A DNA stretch of 64,000 nucleotides from Spongiibacter pelagi. Its GTDB lineage: Bacteria; Pseudomonadota; Gammaproteobacteria; Pseudomonadales; Spongiibacteraceae. This document shows, one piece after another, positions 17,974 through 25,970 of the stretch. The DNA lies in assembly GCF_014705705.1 (NCBI RefSeq), contig NZ_JACXLD010000001.1:496001-560000 (forward strand), read 5' to 3'. The notes under the pieces are model-generated. The model was not told where the DNA came from, searched no databases, and saw nothing but the letters and a program-made list of their open reading frames with translations. The position numbers were made by a program, and so were the translations under genes. Numbering within the stretch: position 1 is the stretch's first letter; each line of letters opens with the position of its first letter.

Positions 17974-19106
17974 GTTCGCAGTTTGCACAGTAGGCTGTAG
18001 AGTTTTTGGGCATCGGATTTCCCTAGCCGCTGTTCAATCATGTTTCGCGCTTCCGCGTATTTCCCCTCGACGGCTTGGGCAGATAGCTGCGCAGCAAAAT
18101 ACGTTAGTAGTCGCTGTTGCGATACGGTCTGATTTTCAGATGCGGGGCCGCCGCCGTGTTCTATCTTTGAAGGCGCAACAAGTTGCTGGCTTAATTTGAG
18201 TAGTTGCTTTTCCCATCGTGTGAATGCGGCCTTGCCAATAATGCGGCGAAGTTCATCCTCCAAGGTGTTCATCGCCGAGACCGAAGCCACAATGAGCGCT
18301 TGCCCTTCTTTAGTAAAAAACAATCGTTTGCTGCGCCGGTCATCCGTCGAAGTGCGTCTCTCAATATATCCCCGCTGTTTCAGCTCACCGGCTATGCGAG
18401 AAATAGCCTGAAGCGAAACGCCGTTGTATTCAGCCATCTGCTGCATGGGTGTGCCGTCGTTGTCGATCAATACCAGTACCTGTGCATAGGAAAGCTGCAA
18501 ATTCAGATAGCCTTGCTGGGCCAGAATTTCGGTCAGCCTGCGGTGAAAATGACGGTTGAGCATGCCAAACATCATGCTGGGGATATTCAGCGCCGGATGG
18601 TTCTCGTTATTGGCAGAAGGCAGGTGATAGTGCACCGCCAGTTTGCGCAGCGACATGGTGAAGTCTGCCATGGGCTTGTCACCCAGAATGTCGGAAAGCA
18701 TCCGGTTAATCGTCATTAACTCCTCGCCTGCGGCGGCAATCATCGTCTGGCCCTTGGCGCTGAGATGTATCTGCTTAGCGCGGCCATCGTGCGGGTCGGG
18801 ACGCTCCTCAATATAAGCCGCCTTTTTAATGGGCTTGAGTGCCTGCAGACAGAGTTGTTTGCTGATGCCGAGCTGTGCCGCAAGATCGGTCAACCGCAGC
18901 GCTCCCTGCGACAGCAGAGTCAGCGGTGCGCTGTAACTCATGGCGAGATTCTCGTAACCCTGCCGTACCAGTGTGTTCATGCTTAGCTTTTCAACATAGG
19001 CGGTCATTTCGCCCAAATGGCGAAGGGGATTGTTGCGGTATCGCTGCCACGACTGATCTAGCTGATTCAGGGTGTTGGTGTTACTGGGGGCGGGTTTGAT
19101 GGGCAA
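17970..19106 (-). CDS. Fused tandem MarR-type regulator (two winged-helix domains)
   Basis: The 378-residue protein contains two consecutive MarR-like domains. The first (about 45-160) includes [50 protein letters not shown]. The second (about 180-300) includes [48 protein letters not shown] poorly conserved C-terminal extension follows. Ordinary MarR proteins are about 140-150 residues and dimerise, so this chain may act as a built-in dimer. The start is a TTG at 19106, with an ATG at about residue 34 as the alternative. A perfect 16-bp inverted repeat lies 12 bases upstream, between it and the divergent P450 operon, which it probably controls. Confidence 0.82.
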   Translation of the reverse strand: MPIKPAPSNTNTLNQLDQSWQRYRNNPLRHLGEMTAYVEKLSMNTLVRQGYENLAMSYSAPLTLLSQGALRLTDLAAQLGISKQLCLQALKPIKKAAYIEERPDPHDGRAKQIHLSAKGQTMIAAAGEELMTINRMLSDILGDKPMADFTMSLRKLAVHYHLPSANNENHPALNIPSMMFGMLNRHFHRRLTEILAQQGYLNLQLSYAQVLVLIDNDGTPMQQMAEYNGVSLQAISRIAGELKQRGYIERRTSTDDRRSKRLFFTKEGQALIVASVSAMNTLEDELRRIIGKAAFTRWEKQLLKLSQQLVAPSKIEHGGGPASENQTVSQQRLLTYFAAQLSAQAVEGKYAEARNMIEQRLGKSDAQKLYSLLCKLRT

Positions 19107-19118
19107 GAGTATCGTCCA

Positions 19119-19168
19119 AATATGGTAAATATATATTTATTAAATAATATACATATATTTACCATATT
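19119..19168. promoter_or_regulatory. Perfect 16-bp inverted repeat, likely operator of the P450 operon
   Basis: AATATGGTAAATATAT (19119-19134) and ATATATTTACCATATT (19153-19168) are exact reverse complements with an 18-bp spacer. The element lies in the divergent MarR/P450 promoter region. The symmetrical half-sites fit binding by the double-MarR protein. A TATTAT -10-like box (19174-19179) lies just downstream toward the P450 gene. Confidence 0.75.
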
Positions 19169-19257
19169 GAAAATATTATGTTAGTTTTAATCTACCGCAG
19201 GCGCCCTCTATGGTGCGCTGGGCAAAGATAAAAATAAAAGCAGTCCTGAGGTGAAAG

Positions 19258-20460
19258 ATGAATCAACCGGCCAAGGTACAGCCGAATAGCTACAGCCCGT
19301 ACTCTCACGAAGTGCACCACGACCCCTACCCTTGGTACAAAAGTCTGCGTGAGCAAGACCCAGTGCACTACAACGAGGAGCACGGCTTTTGGTTGTTTAG
19401 TAAATGGGAGGATTGCCAGAATGCCTTCCGCGATTTTAAAACTTACAGCAGCTCCAAGGGGGTTGCGCTGGAAGCGGATCAGTCGGCGAATGACGGCTAT
19501 CCCATGTTTATTTTTATGGATCCGCCGGATCACACTCGCATTCGCAAGCTGCTTTCTGGGTTGATGGTGCCGCAACGTATCAAGCGCCTGGAGGATTACA
19601 CTCGCGAGAAAGCGGCCAGCCTGTTAGATCCATTGTTAGCCAAAGGCGAGATGGATGTGATTAAAGATTTCAGTGCCATTTTACCGATGGATGTGATCTC
19701 AACGTTGATTCATGTGCCGCTGGAAGATCAGGACACGGTTCGCCACTGGGCGGATGATCTGATCTACCGTGAAGACGGCCAGTTCGAACTGAGCGAGCGC
19801 AATATCAACGCGTATCTTAGTCTGGCTAGTTATTTTGATGCCCATGCCAAGCGCATGTCTGAGCGTCCCTTTGATCCCGATGATATGTATAGCTGCGTTC
19901 TGCAGGCCAAGAAAGAAGGGAAGATGACTCATGAGGATGTCATTGGTTTTGGCATTTTGCTCGCCATTGCCGGTAACGAAACCACGACTAAGCTGATCGG
20001 TAATATGGCCTACCGCCTCTGGGAAAATCCCGTGCAGCGTCAACGCTTGTTGGATCACCCAGACCGAATCGCCGATGGCGTGGAGGAAACCCTGCGCTTC
20101 GATGGTTCCAGTCAGATGATTGGTCGCACCCTGATGCGTGATGTTGAAGTGCGCGGTCGCAAACTCAGAGAGGGTGACCGGGTTGGCTTGTGCATTATTT
20201 CAGCAAGTCGAGACGAAGAGCGCTACGACAATGCCGATGTTTACGATGTCTTCCGAGGCGCCCGCGACCATATGGCCTTTGGTATGGGGGTGCATTCCTG
20301 CTTGGGAGCGGCCTTGGCAAGGCTCGAGGTACGGGTCTGTTTTGAGGAGCTGCTAAAGCGCATTCCCCACTACGAGCTCGATCTGTCTCGTTCAACGCGC
20401 GCCCATAACCCGAATGTGCGCGGCTTCAGTTCTCTACCCATGAGTTTTAACCCGGTTTAA
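19258..20460 (+). CDS. Soluble bacterial cytochrome P450
   Basis: The 400-residue P450 has no membrane anchor. Motifs are the I-helix AGNETTT, the K-helix EETLR and the haem-binding FGMGVHSCLGAALARLE, with the Cys ligand at residue 348. Bacterial class I P450s of this type receive electrons from a 2Fe-2S ferredoxin, and one is encoded four genes later. The substrate is not predictable from the sequence; terpene-, steroid- or alkyl-type hydrophobic molecules are usual. A GAGGTG ribosome site precedes the ATG. It is the first gene of an operon of seven genes running to 25186. Confidence 0.93.
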   Translation: MNQPAKVQPNSYSPYSHEVHHDPYPWYKSLREQDPVHYNEEHGFWLFSKWEDCQNAFRDFKTYSSSKGVALEADQSANDGYPMFIFMDPPDHTRIRKLLSGLMVPQRIKRLEDYTREKAASLLDPLLAKGEMDVIKDFSAILPMDVISTLIHVPLEDQDTVRHWADDLIYREDGQFELSERNINAYLSLASYFDAHAKRMSERPFDPDDMYSCVLQAKKEGKMTHEDVIGFGILLAIAGNETTTKLIGNMAYRLWENPVQRQRLLDHPDRIADGVEETLRFDGSSQMIGRTLMRDVEVRGRKLREGDRVGLCIISASRDEERYDNADVYDVFRGARDHMAFGMGVHSCLGAALARLEVRVCFEELLKRIPHYELDLSRSTRAHNPNVRGFSSLPMSFNPV

Positions 20461-20469
20461 AAGGAGTCG

Positions 20470-21357
20470 ATGATGATCGAATGTGGCTTTATCGGGCTCG
20501 GTAATATCGGCAAGCCCATGGCAAAAAACCTCGCCCGAAAGGCAGTGCAAAGTAAGCTCAGCTTGCGAGTTTACGATGTAATGCCCGCGCCGATGGCCGA
20601 GCTGGAAGCGCTTGGGGCGAAGCCAGTAGATAGCCCGGAGGAGATCGCTCGGCACTGTGAGCTGGTGGGTATCTGCGTGCGTCACGATCAGGATGTGGAA
20701 GACTTGCTCTATGGCAGCGGAGCGAGTGCTGGAATTTTTGAACTTGCACCCAAAGGTGCGGTTTATGCCATTCACAGTACGGTGAATCGCGACAATATGC
20801 GCCGCTGGGGGCGCGAGGCTGCCGAGCGTGGCCTGCATGTGGTGGATGCGCCGATTACCGGTGGCGAAGCCAAGGCCGAGGCTGGTGATTTGTGCATCAT
20901 GCTTGGCGCCGATGAGGTGCTAAGTGAACGCCTGCAGCCGATGCTGGCATGTATGAGTACTAGCGTGGTGGCCGCCGGAGCAGTGGGGGATGGCACGGTA
21001 CTGAAGCTGGCTAACAATCTGATGAATTACATCGCCTTTGTCGCGGCCAGCGAGGGTATGGGGCTGGTGAAAAACGCCGGCGTGAATCCTGAGAAATTGC
21101 TGGAGGTGGTTGAGGCGAACGGCGTGATGGGGCCGCTGGCCCGGCAGTTTGTTACCGGACGCGATGGCATGCATGCCGCCTGCTCAGTCGAGGATATGGA
21201 GGCAATATTTGGCCCCTTTGCCAATCTGGCGGAAAAAGATCTGGACCATGCTTTGGCGCTGGCTGGGCAGCTCAAGCTGAACCTGCCTTGTGGCAAAACC
21301 GCGCGGGATGGGATTCGCCAGACTTTTTTGCATCCCATCGTGCCCGCCAATCAATAA
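20470..21357 (+). CDS. 3-hydroxyisobutyrate dehydrogenase-like NAD(P) oxidoreductase
   Basis: The 295-residue beta-hydroxyacid dehydrogenase has N-terminal GFIGLGNIGKPMA (dinucleotide site), the substrate motif DAPITGGEAKAEAGDL and the catalytic Lys region KLANNLMNY. Family members oxidise 3-hydroxyisobutyrate, tartronate semialdehyde or related hydroxy acids. Its place between a P450 and an aldehyde dehydrogenase suggests oxidation of a degradation intermediate. The start could be either of two adjacent ATGs (20470 or 20473) after AAGGAG. Confidence 0.87.
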   Translation: MMIECGFIGLGNIGKPMAKNLARKAVQSKLSLRVYDVMPAPMAELEALGAKPVDSPEEIARHCELVGICVRHDQDVEDLLYGSGASAGIFELAPKGAVYAIHSTVNRDNMRRWGREAAERGLHVVDAPITGGEAKAEAGDLCIMLGADEVLSERLQPMLACMSTSVVAAGAVGDGTVLKLANNLMNYIAFVAASEGMGLVKNAGVNPEKLLEVVEANGVMGPLARQFVTGRDGMHAACSVEDMEAIFGPFANLAEKDLDHALALAGQLKLNLPCGKTARDGIRQTFLHPIVPANQ

Positions 21358-21418
21358 GTCCATGCTTCCTTAATATCAGTGACTCCCAAATAAAAAAGAC
21401 TAAAGGCTGATAACAATA

Positions 21419-22888
21419 ATGACCGACCTGAAAACTGATTTAGCCCGTTTATATATCAACGGCCAACTTTGCGCGGCGCAGGGTGAAAAGACCTATAGCA
21501 ATAGCAGCCCACTAACAGAAGAAATAATTGGCGAAGCGGCGGATGCCAGTCTGGCGGATGCTGAGCGTGCCATCGCCGCAGCTAGACAGGCTTTTGATAA
21601 TAGCGAGTGGTCGCGTGATCACCGCTATCGCCTACAGTGTTTGCGCCGTTTTGTTGAAGGGATGCAGGAACAGGCGGCGCTGATTCGACAGGCGGTTGGA
21701 AGCGAAACTGGCGCCACACAAATGTTCGTGAATGGCCCGCAGGTGGATGGGCCGCTGTCGATGGCGAGCTGGCCGTTGGATTTTCTGGAGCGCTTTAACT
21801 GGCAGCGAGAAATTGGCGAATACGAAGTCATGGGAATTAAAAGTCAGCGCCGGGTTTGGAAAGAGGCTGCCGGGGTGGTGGCGGCGATTAGTCCGTGGAA
21901 TTTTCCGCTGCAAATTAATTTGGCTAAGTGTATTCCCGCGCTGGCGGCGGGTTGTACGGTGATCTTAAAAGCGGCGCCGGAAACACCTTGGTCGGCCTCG
22001 GTGCTTGGGAAAATTGCCGAGGAGGCGGGTATGCCTGCAGGGGTGTTCAATGTGCTGACGGCAGCTGATCCCGCCGCTATTGGCGAATTACTCAGCACCG
22101 ACCCGCGTGTGGATGTAGTCTCGTTCACCGGCTCTACGGCAGTGGGTCGAGCGGTCATGCGCAATGCTGCCGATACAGTGAAACGCGTATTTCTCGAGCT
22201 GGGTGGTAAGTCGGCGATGGTGGTGCTGGACGATGCGGATTTGGGATCTGCCATGTTCGGTGTATTTGGCGTTTGCGCCCATAGCGGCCAAGGTTGTGCG
22301 ATCACCACTCGCTTGCTGGTGCCACGAGAAAAACTGGCCGAGGCAGAACAGCTGGCGGTGGCGTATCTGGGAGGCATGCCCTATGGCAGCACTGATACCC
22401 GCGGTGAAATGCAGGGGCCGCTGATTAGTCAGCGCCAGCGCGATCGGGTCTTGGCCTGCATCGAAAAAGGCAAGGCCGAGGGCGCAAAGTTAATTCTCGG
22501 CGGCGGCGTGCCTCAGCATATCGACAGGGGCTATTTTGTGGAGCCCACGGTATTCAGTGAGGTGGATAACAGTATGAGCATTGCGCAGGAGGAAATCTTC
22601 GGCCCGGTGCTAGCGATCATTCCCTATAAGGATGAGGCCGACGCGCTGCGCATTGCCAATGATTCCATTTACGGTCTTTCCGGTGGGGTGTTTTCCGCCA
22701 GCGAGGAACGTGCGCTGAATTTTGCCAGTCGACTCCGTACCGGCACGGTCAATATCAACGGCGGTAACTTCCTTGGCCCGGATGCGCCATTTGGCGGTTA
22801 TAAACAGAGTGGTGTTGGTCGTGAAATGGGGCCGGAAGGCTTTGAAGAATATCTGGAAACCAAAACCGTGGCGCTGGGGTGTAGCTGA
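21419..22888 (+). CDS. NAD(P)-dependent aldehyde dehydrogenase
   Basis: The 489-residue ALDH-superfamily enzyme has SPWNFPLQINLAK, the NAD-binding FTGSTAVGRAVM, the catalytic glutamate in LELGGKSAMVVLDDAD and the catalytic cysteine in HSGQGCAITTRL. It probably oxidises an aldehyde made after P450 or alcohol-dehydrogenase action. The length is normal. The stop overlaps the next start (TGATG). No strong ribosome site is seen before the ATG. Confidence 0.93.
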   Translation: MTDLKTDLARLYINGQLCAAQGEKTYSNSSPLTEEIIGEAADASLADAERAIAAARQAFDNSEWSRDHRYRLQCLRRFVEGMQEQAALIRQAVGSETGATQMFVNGPQVDGPLSMASWPLDFLERFNWQREIGEYEVMGIKSQRRVWKEAAGVVAAISPWNFPLQINLAKCIPALAAGCTVILKAAPETPWSASVLGKIAEEAGMPAGVFNVLTAADPAAIGELLSTDPRVDVVSFTGSTAVGRAVMRNAADTVKRVFLELGGKSAMVVLDDADLGSAMFGVFGVCAHSGQGCAITTRLLVPREKLAEAEQLAVAYLGGMPYGSTDTRGEMQGPLISQRQRDRVLACIEKGKAEGAKLILGGGVPQHIDRGYFVEPTVFSEVDNSMSIAQEEIFGPVLAIIPYKDEADALRIANDSIYGLSGGVFSASEERALNFASRLRTGTVNINGGNFLGPDAPFGGYKQSGVGREMGPEGFEEYLETKTVALGCS

Positions 22889-23673
22889 TGTCCGTTTTTC
22901 ATCCGGGTATTCAAGATCGCGTTTATGCCGTGACCGGTGCCAGTAGTGGCTATGGTTTGGCTATGGCCAAAGCCATTGTGGCAGCGGGTGGCAAGGTGGG
23001 GTTAATCGCTCGAGGTAAGGAGCGATTAAAAAACGTTGTGGCCGAGTTGGGCGAACAACAATGTTTTGCCGTTGCCGCAGATGTGACGAATAGCGCCGAG
23101 GCAGAAGAGGCACTGAAGGCGATTAAAACCCATTATTGCCGACTTGATGGTGTGGTTAACAATGCAGGTATGGCGCGCCCCGGTTTTGCCGAAAACTACA
23201 GCGATGCCGAAATTCAACAGCAACTCAATTTGAATATCGCTGCCGCCATGTATTGCACGAGGGCGGCCATTCCACTGCTTCAAGGCGGCGACAACCCGCG
23301 CATCGTCAATATCAGTTCCGCCAGTGCCGAGCACCATGACGAAATGCAAGGCCTGTCACTCTATGCGGCCAGCAAGGCGGCGCTGGAGCGCTTGAGTCGG
23401 GATACCCGCCGTGAGCTGCAGGAATACGGAATCGGCCTGACTATTCTGCGTCCCGGTGCGGCCATGACCGAGTTTGCCGCCGGTTGGGATATGGCGCGAC
23501 TGGAGCAAGCGGTGACCGCCTGGAATAAGCGTCAGGGTGGGTTTATGGATACCGGTATGGAGCCGGGTCATGTGGCCGATGCGCTGGTGTATTGCTTGGG
23601 GGTGCCCCCGGGGGTGTCAGTGGATGTGCTGGAAGTGCGTCCCAACCGCCTAGCCGAAAAATTCAAATTTTAA
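22888..23673 (+). CDS. Classical short-chain dehydrogenase/reductase
   Basis: The 261-residue SDR has a slightly altered cofactor motif TGASSGYG, NNAG at about residue 91, the catalytic Ser in VNISSASAE and the YAASK catalytic Tyr/Lys. It is probably an alcohol or ketone oxidoreductase of the operon; the substrate is unknown. One base overlap with the ALDH gene indicates coupling. Confidence 0.9.
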   Translation: MSVFHPGIQDRVYAVTGASSGYGLAMAKAIVAAGGKVGLIARGKERLKNVVAELGEQQCFAVAADVTNSAEAEEALKAIKTHYCRLDGVVNNAGMARPGFAENYSDAEIQQQLNLNIAAAMYCTRAAIPLLQGGDNPRIVNISSASAEHHDEMQGLSLYAASKAALERLSRDTRRELQEYGIGLTILRPGAAMTEFAAGWDMARLEQAVTAWNKRQGGFMDTGMEPGHVADALVYCLGVPPGVSVDVLEVRPNRLAEKFKF

Positions 23674-23697
23674 TAAGACTCTATGACGGAGCGAGTG

Positions 23698-24018
23698 ATG
23701 ACAGAAATTACCTACGTAGAACACAACGGAACCGAACATACGGTAGACGTCGATGAGGGCATGAGCCTCATGGAGGGCGCCACCTTGAATATGGTGCCCG
23801 GTATAGAGGGCATGTGTGGTGGCATCTGTTCCTGTGCGACCTGTCACTGCTATATCGAGTTGAGCGATCAGCAAGGTTTACCTGCTATTTCGGAGGGCGA
23901 GGAAGATATGTTGTGCGGTGTAGAAGATCGACGCCCGGAGAGTCGTCTCGGTTGTCAGGTGCCGGTGACTAGCGCCATGAATGGCTTGCGTGTGGCGATG
24001 CCGGAATCGCAGAGCTGA
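23698..24018 (+). CDS. Putidaredoxin-type [2Fe-2S] ferredoxin
   Basis: The 106-residue ferredoxin has the cluster motif C-x5-C-x2-C (CGGICSCATC) and a fourth cysteine in RLGCQV, as in putidaredoxin, terpredoxin and adrenodoxin-like proteins. It probably delivers electrons to the P450 at 19258 in the same operon. No ferredoxin reductase is encoded in the window, so the reductase must be elsewhere. The ATG at 23698 follows GGAG at 7 bases; a start five codons earlier is less likely. Confidence 0.93.
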   Translation: MTEITYVEHNGTEHTVDVDEGMSLMEGATLNMVPGIEGMCGGICSCATCHCYIELSDQQGLPAISEGEEDMLCGVEDRRPESRLGCQVPVTSAMNGLRVAMPESQS

Positions 24019-24051
24019 TTTTTCAGAAAAATAAAAATACGGAGAAAGAAT

Positions 24052-24792
24052 ATGAGTTTTCAAGACAAAGTCGTGATTGTGACCGGTGCTGGGCAGGGGA
24101 TTGGCGAAGCCTACGCCAAGCGTTGTGCCAATGAAGGAATGAAAGTGGTGGTGGCGGAATTAAATGCTGAACAGGGCGAGCGCGTAGTGGCGGAAATCTG
24201 TGAGGCGGGCGGCGAGGCCATGTTCTATAAGGTCGATGTCGGTAATGAGCAATCCTGTCTGGATTGTGCTGCGAAAGTTGTTGAGGCCTTCGGGAAAATT
24301 GACTACCTCATCAACAATGCCGCGATTTTCGGCAATATGAAAATCGAAGGCTACCTGAATGTCGATATGGATTATCTCGAAACCTTTATGCGGGTGAATG
24401 TGCATGGTGCCCTGTTGATGGCTCGCGCCTGCGTGCCACATATGCCCAAGGGCAGTGCGATTGTGAATCAGTCCTCTACCGCGGCATGGATGAATATGGG
24501 CTTTTATGGAGTTGCCAAGCTGGCCGTGAATGGCCTGACCGGGTCGCTTGCGCGGGAGCTCGGGTGGCGAAAAATTCGCATCAATGCGATTGCTCCCGGC
24601 CCTACCGAGACGCAAGCGCTGAGAAATACTGCAGGTGATTATGCGGATGAATTGGTCAAGCAAATGCCGCTGAGTCGGGTGGGTACGCCGGATGATATGG
24701 CTGATGCGGCTCTATTCCTGCTATCGGATAAAGCCTCTTGGATCACCGGCCATATTCTCAATGTAGACGGCGGCCAGTTTATGCGCGTGTAA
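24052..24792 (+). CDS. Classical short-chain dehydrogenase/reductase
   Basis: The 246-residue SDR has cofactor motif TGAGQGIG, NNAAIFGN, the catalytic Ser in VNQSSTAAW, YGVAK with the catalytic Tyr/Lys, and the C-terminal ILNVDGGQF. It resembles alcohol, steroid and 3-oxoacyl reductases equally, so the substrate cannot be named. It lies between the ferredoxin and the carboxymuconolactone-decarboxylase-like gene. Confidence 0.9.
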   Translation: MSFQDKVVIVTGAGQGIGEAYAKRCANEGMKVVVAELNAEQGERVVAEICEAGGEAMFYKVDVGNEQSCLDCAAKVVEAFGKIDYLINNAAIFGNMKIEGYLNVDMDYLETFMRVNVHGALLMARACVPHMPKGSAIVNQSSTAAWMNMGFYGVAKLAVNGLTGSLARELGWRKIRINAIAPGPTETQALRNTAGDYADELVKQMPLSRVGTPDDMADAALFLLSDKASWITGHILNVDGGQFMRV

Positions 24793-24802
24793 GGGGGCGA
24801 AT

Positions 24803-25186
24803 ATGAATAATGATAAACGTGAACGCGGCATTGCCCGTTACCACGAGGTCTATAACAATCAATTGCCCGATCCACCGGCAGAGGGTGAGGACCGCTTTTT
24901 TGATTATATGTTGGGCAGCCTGTTTGGTGATCTGTGGTCCAATGAAACGCTGAGCATTCGTGATCGCCGTTTGTTGTTGCTGGGTGCGATCACTGCCCAG
25001 GGCGAGGAAATGACTTTTGCTATACAGGCCGAGTCCGCTTACCGACGTGGGGAAATGAGTATTGCCGAACTGGAAGAAGCGGTGCTGTTTCTCACGCAGT
25101 ATGTAGGCTATCCGCGTGCATCGAAGCTGCGGCTGACACTGCTGGGCATGATTGGGAAGTGGAAGAAGGAGTTGAGTGCCGAGTAG
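24803..25186 (+). CDS. Carboxymuconolactone decarboxylase-fold protein
   Basis: The 127-residue protein fits the CMD/AhpD-like fold: LFGDLWSNETLSIRDRRLLLLGAITAQG, then VLFLTQYVGYPRA. It lacks the CxxC of AhpD peroxidase-type members, so a lyase or isomerase-like role in the pathway is more likely. Such small proteins are common in aromatic and P450 operons. It is the last gene of the P450 operon, with a terminator overlapping its stop. Confidence 0.85.
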   Translation: MNNDKRERGIARYHEVYNNQLPDPPAEGEDRFFDYMLGSLFGDLWSNETLSIRDRRLLLLGAITAQGEEMTFAIQAESAYRRGEMSIAELEEAVLFLTQYVGYPRASKLRLTLLGMIGKWKKELSAE

Positions 25187-25204
25187 TATCGGCACTCCGT
25201 TTTC
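25173..25204. terminator. Terminator at the end of the P450 operon, convergent with the tetR gene
   Basis: GAGTGCCGA (25173-25181) and TCGGCACTC (25188-25196) form a perfect 9-bp stem with a 6-base loop, followed by CGTTTTC. The stem contains the stop codon of the last gene. Confidence 0.75.
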
Positions 25205-25211
25205 AAAAATT

Positions 25212-25808
25212 CTATAAACCAACGGCGGGCAGTAATCTTCTGCTTAAAAATGCTCGCAGCTCTTCATCACTGCGAGTCAGTGTTCCTTTTAAGGTCGTCA
25301 GTGAAAGCGCGAGTCGAACGCTGATTTCAATAATTTCCATCAAATCATTGGCGTCGATGTCGGGCTCATCTTTCAGAATTTCGCCAAAAATCATCAGTAG
25401 TATTTGTTGGCCCTCAGTGTCTTGCAGGGCATCTTCATAGATATCACTGGGGATTTCCGTGTGGGTAACAATATCCAGATGGGGTTCGGTCGGCAGGGTA
25501 TTCACGGCGTAAACCATCGCTTCAATCAGTTTTTCGGCCGGGCTGGGAAACGCGGAAATATGCGCCACCATTCGCTCCGCCAGTGCGTAGCCAGATTGCA
25601 GTAAGGCGGTACGGATGACCTCGTTCTTATTCGAAAAATAATTATAAACCGTTGGGCGGGTCACTCCGGCGCGCTTGGCAATATCGTTGAGGCTGGTTTT
25701 CTCCAGTCCCCAGTCTTTCACGCAGGTGATCGCGGCATCAAGAATCCGCAGTTGGGTGTCGTTGAAGTTATCGCTAAAGGCTAAGGGCTGATTAATCTTA
25801 TTCATCAT
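25212..25808 (-). CDS. TetR/AcrR-family transcriptional regulator
   Basis: The 198-residue regulator has a helix-turn-helix at about residues 19-64 (ILDAAITCVKDWGLEKTSLNDIAKRAGVTRPTVYNYFSNKNEVI) typical of TetR proteins. The ligand-binding domain is diverged. It is divergent from the CYP51-like operon, and a palindrome of 9-bp arms lies in the 162-bp intergenic region, so it likely represses that operon in the absence of a ligand, perhaps a sterol or CoA ester (inference). Confidence 0.92.
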   Translation of the reverse strand: MMNKINQPLAFSDNFNDTQLRILDAAITCVKDWGLEKTSLNDIAKRAGVTRPTVYNYFSNKNEVIRTALLQSGYALAERMVAHISAFPSPAEKLIEAMVYAVNTLPTEPHLDIVTHTEIPSDIYEDALQDTEGQQILLMIFGEILKDEPDIDANDLMEIIEISVRLALSLTTLKGTLTRSDEELRAFLSRRLLPAVGL

Positions 25809-25832
25809 TCAAATGGGGGAGTCACAGTGGCT

Positions 25833-25861
25833 TTACACTTTTTCATAAAGTGTAATACTGT
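25833..25861. promoter_or_regulatory. Palindromic operator overlapping the CYP51-operon promoter
   Basis: TTACACTTT (25833-25841) and AAAGTGTAA (25847-25855) are perfect 9-bp arms with a 5-base centre. TTACAC at 25833-25838 with TACTGT at 25856-25861 and a 17-base spacer forms a weak promoter-like pair, so binding by TetR would block transcription of the CYP51 operon. Confidence 0.6.
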
Positions 25862-25970
25862 AAATCCGCTTTGTCAGCCTTTGTAAGCAAGAACACGTGG
25901 TGGGGTGGCGATCATGATCGCTGCTGTTCGGGCTGAAAATTAAAATAATGATAATAGTAGTGAGGTTGCT

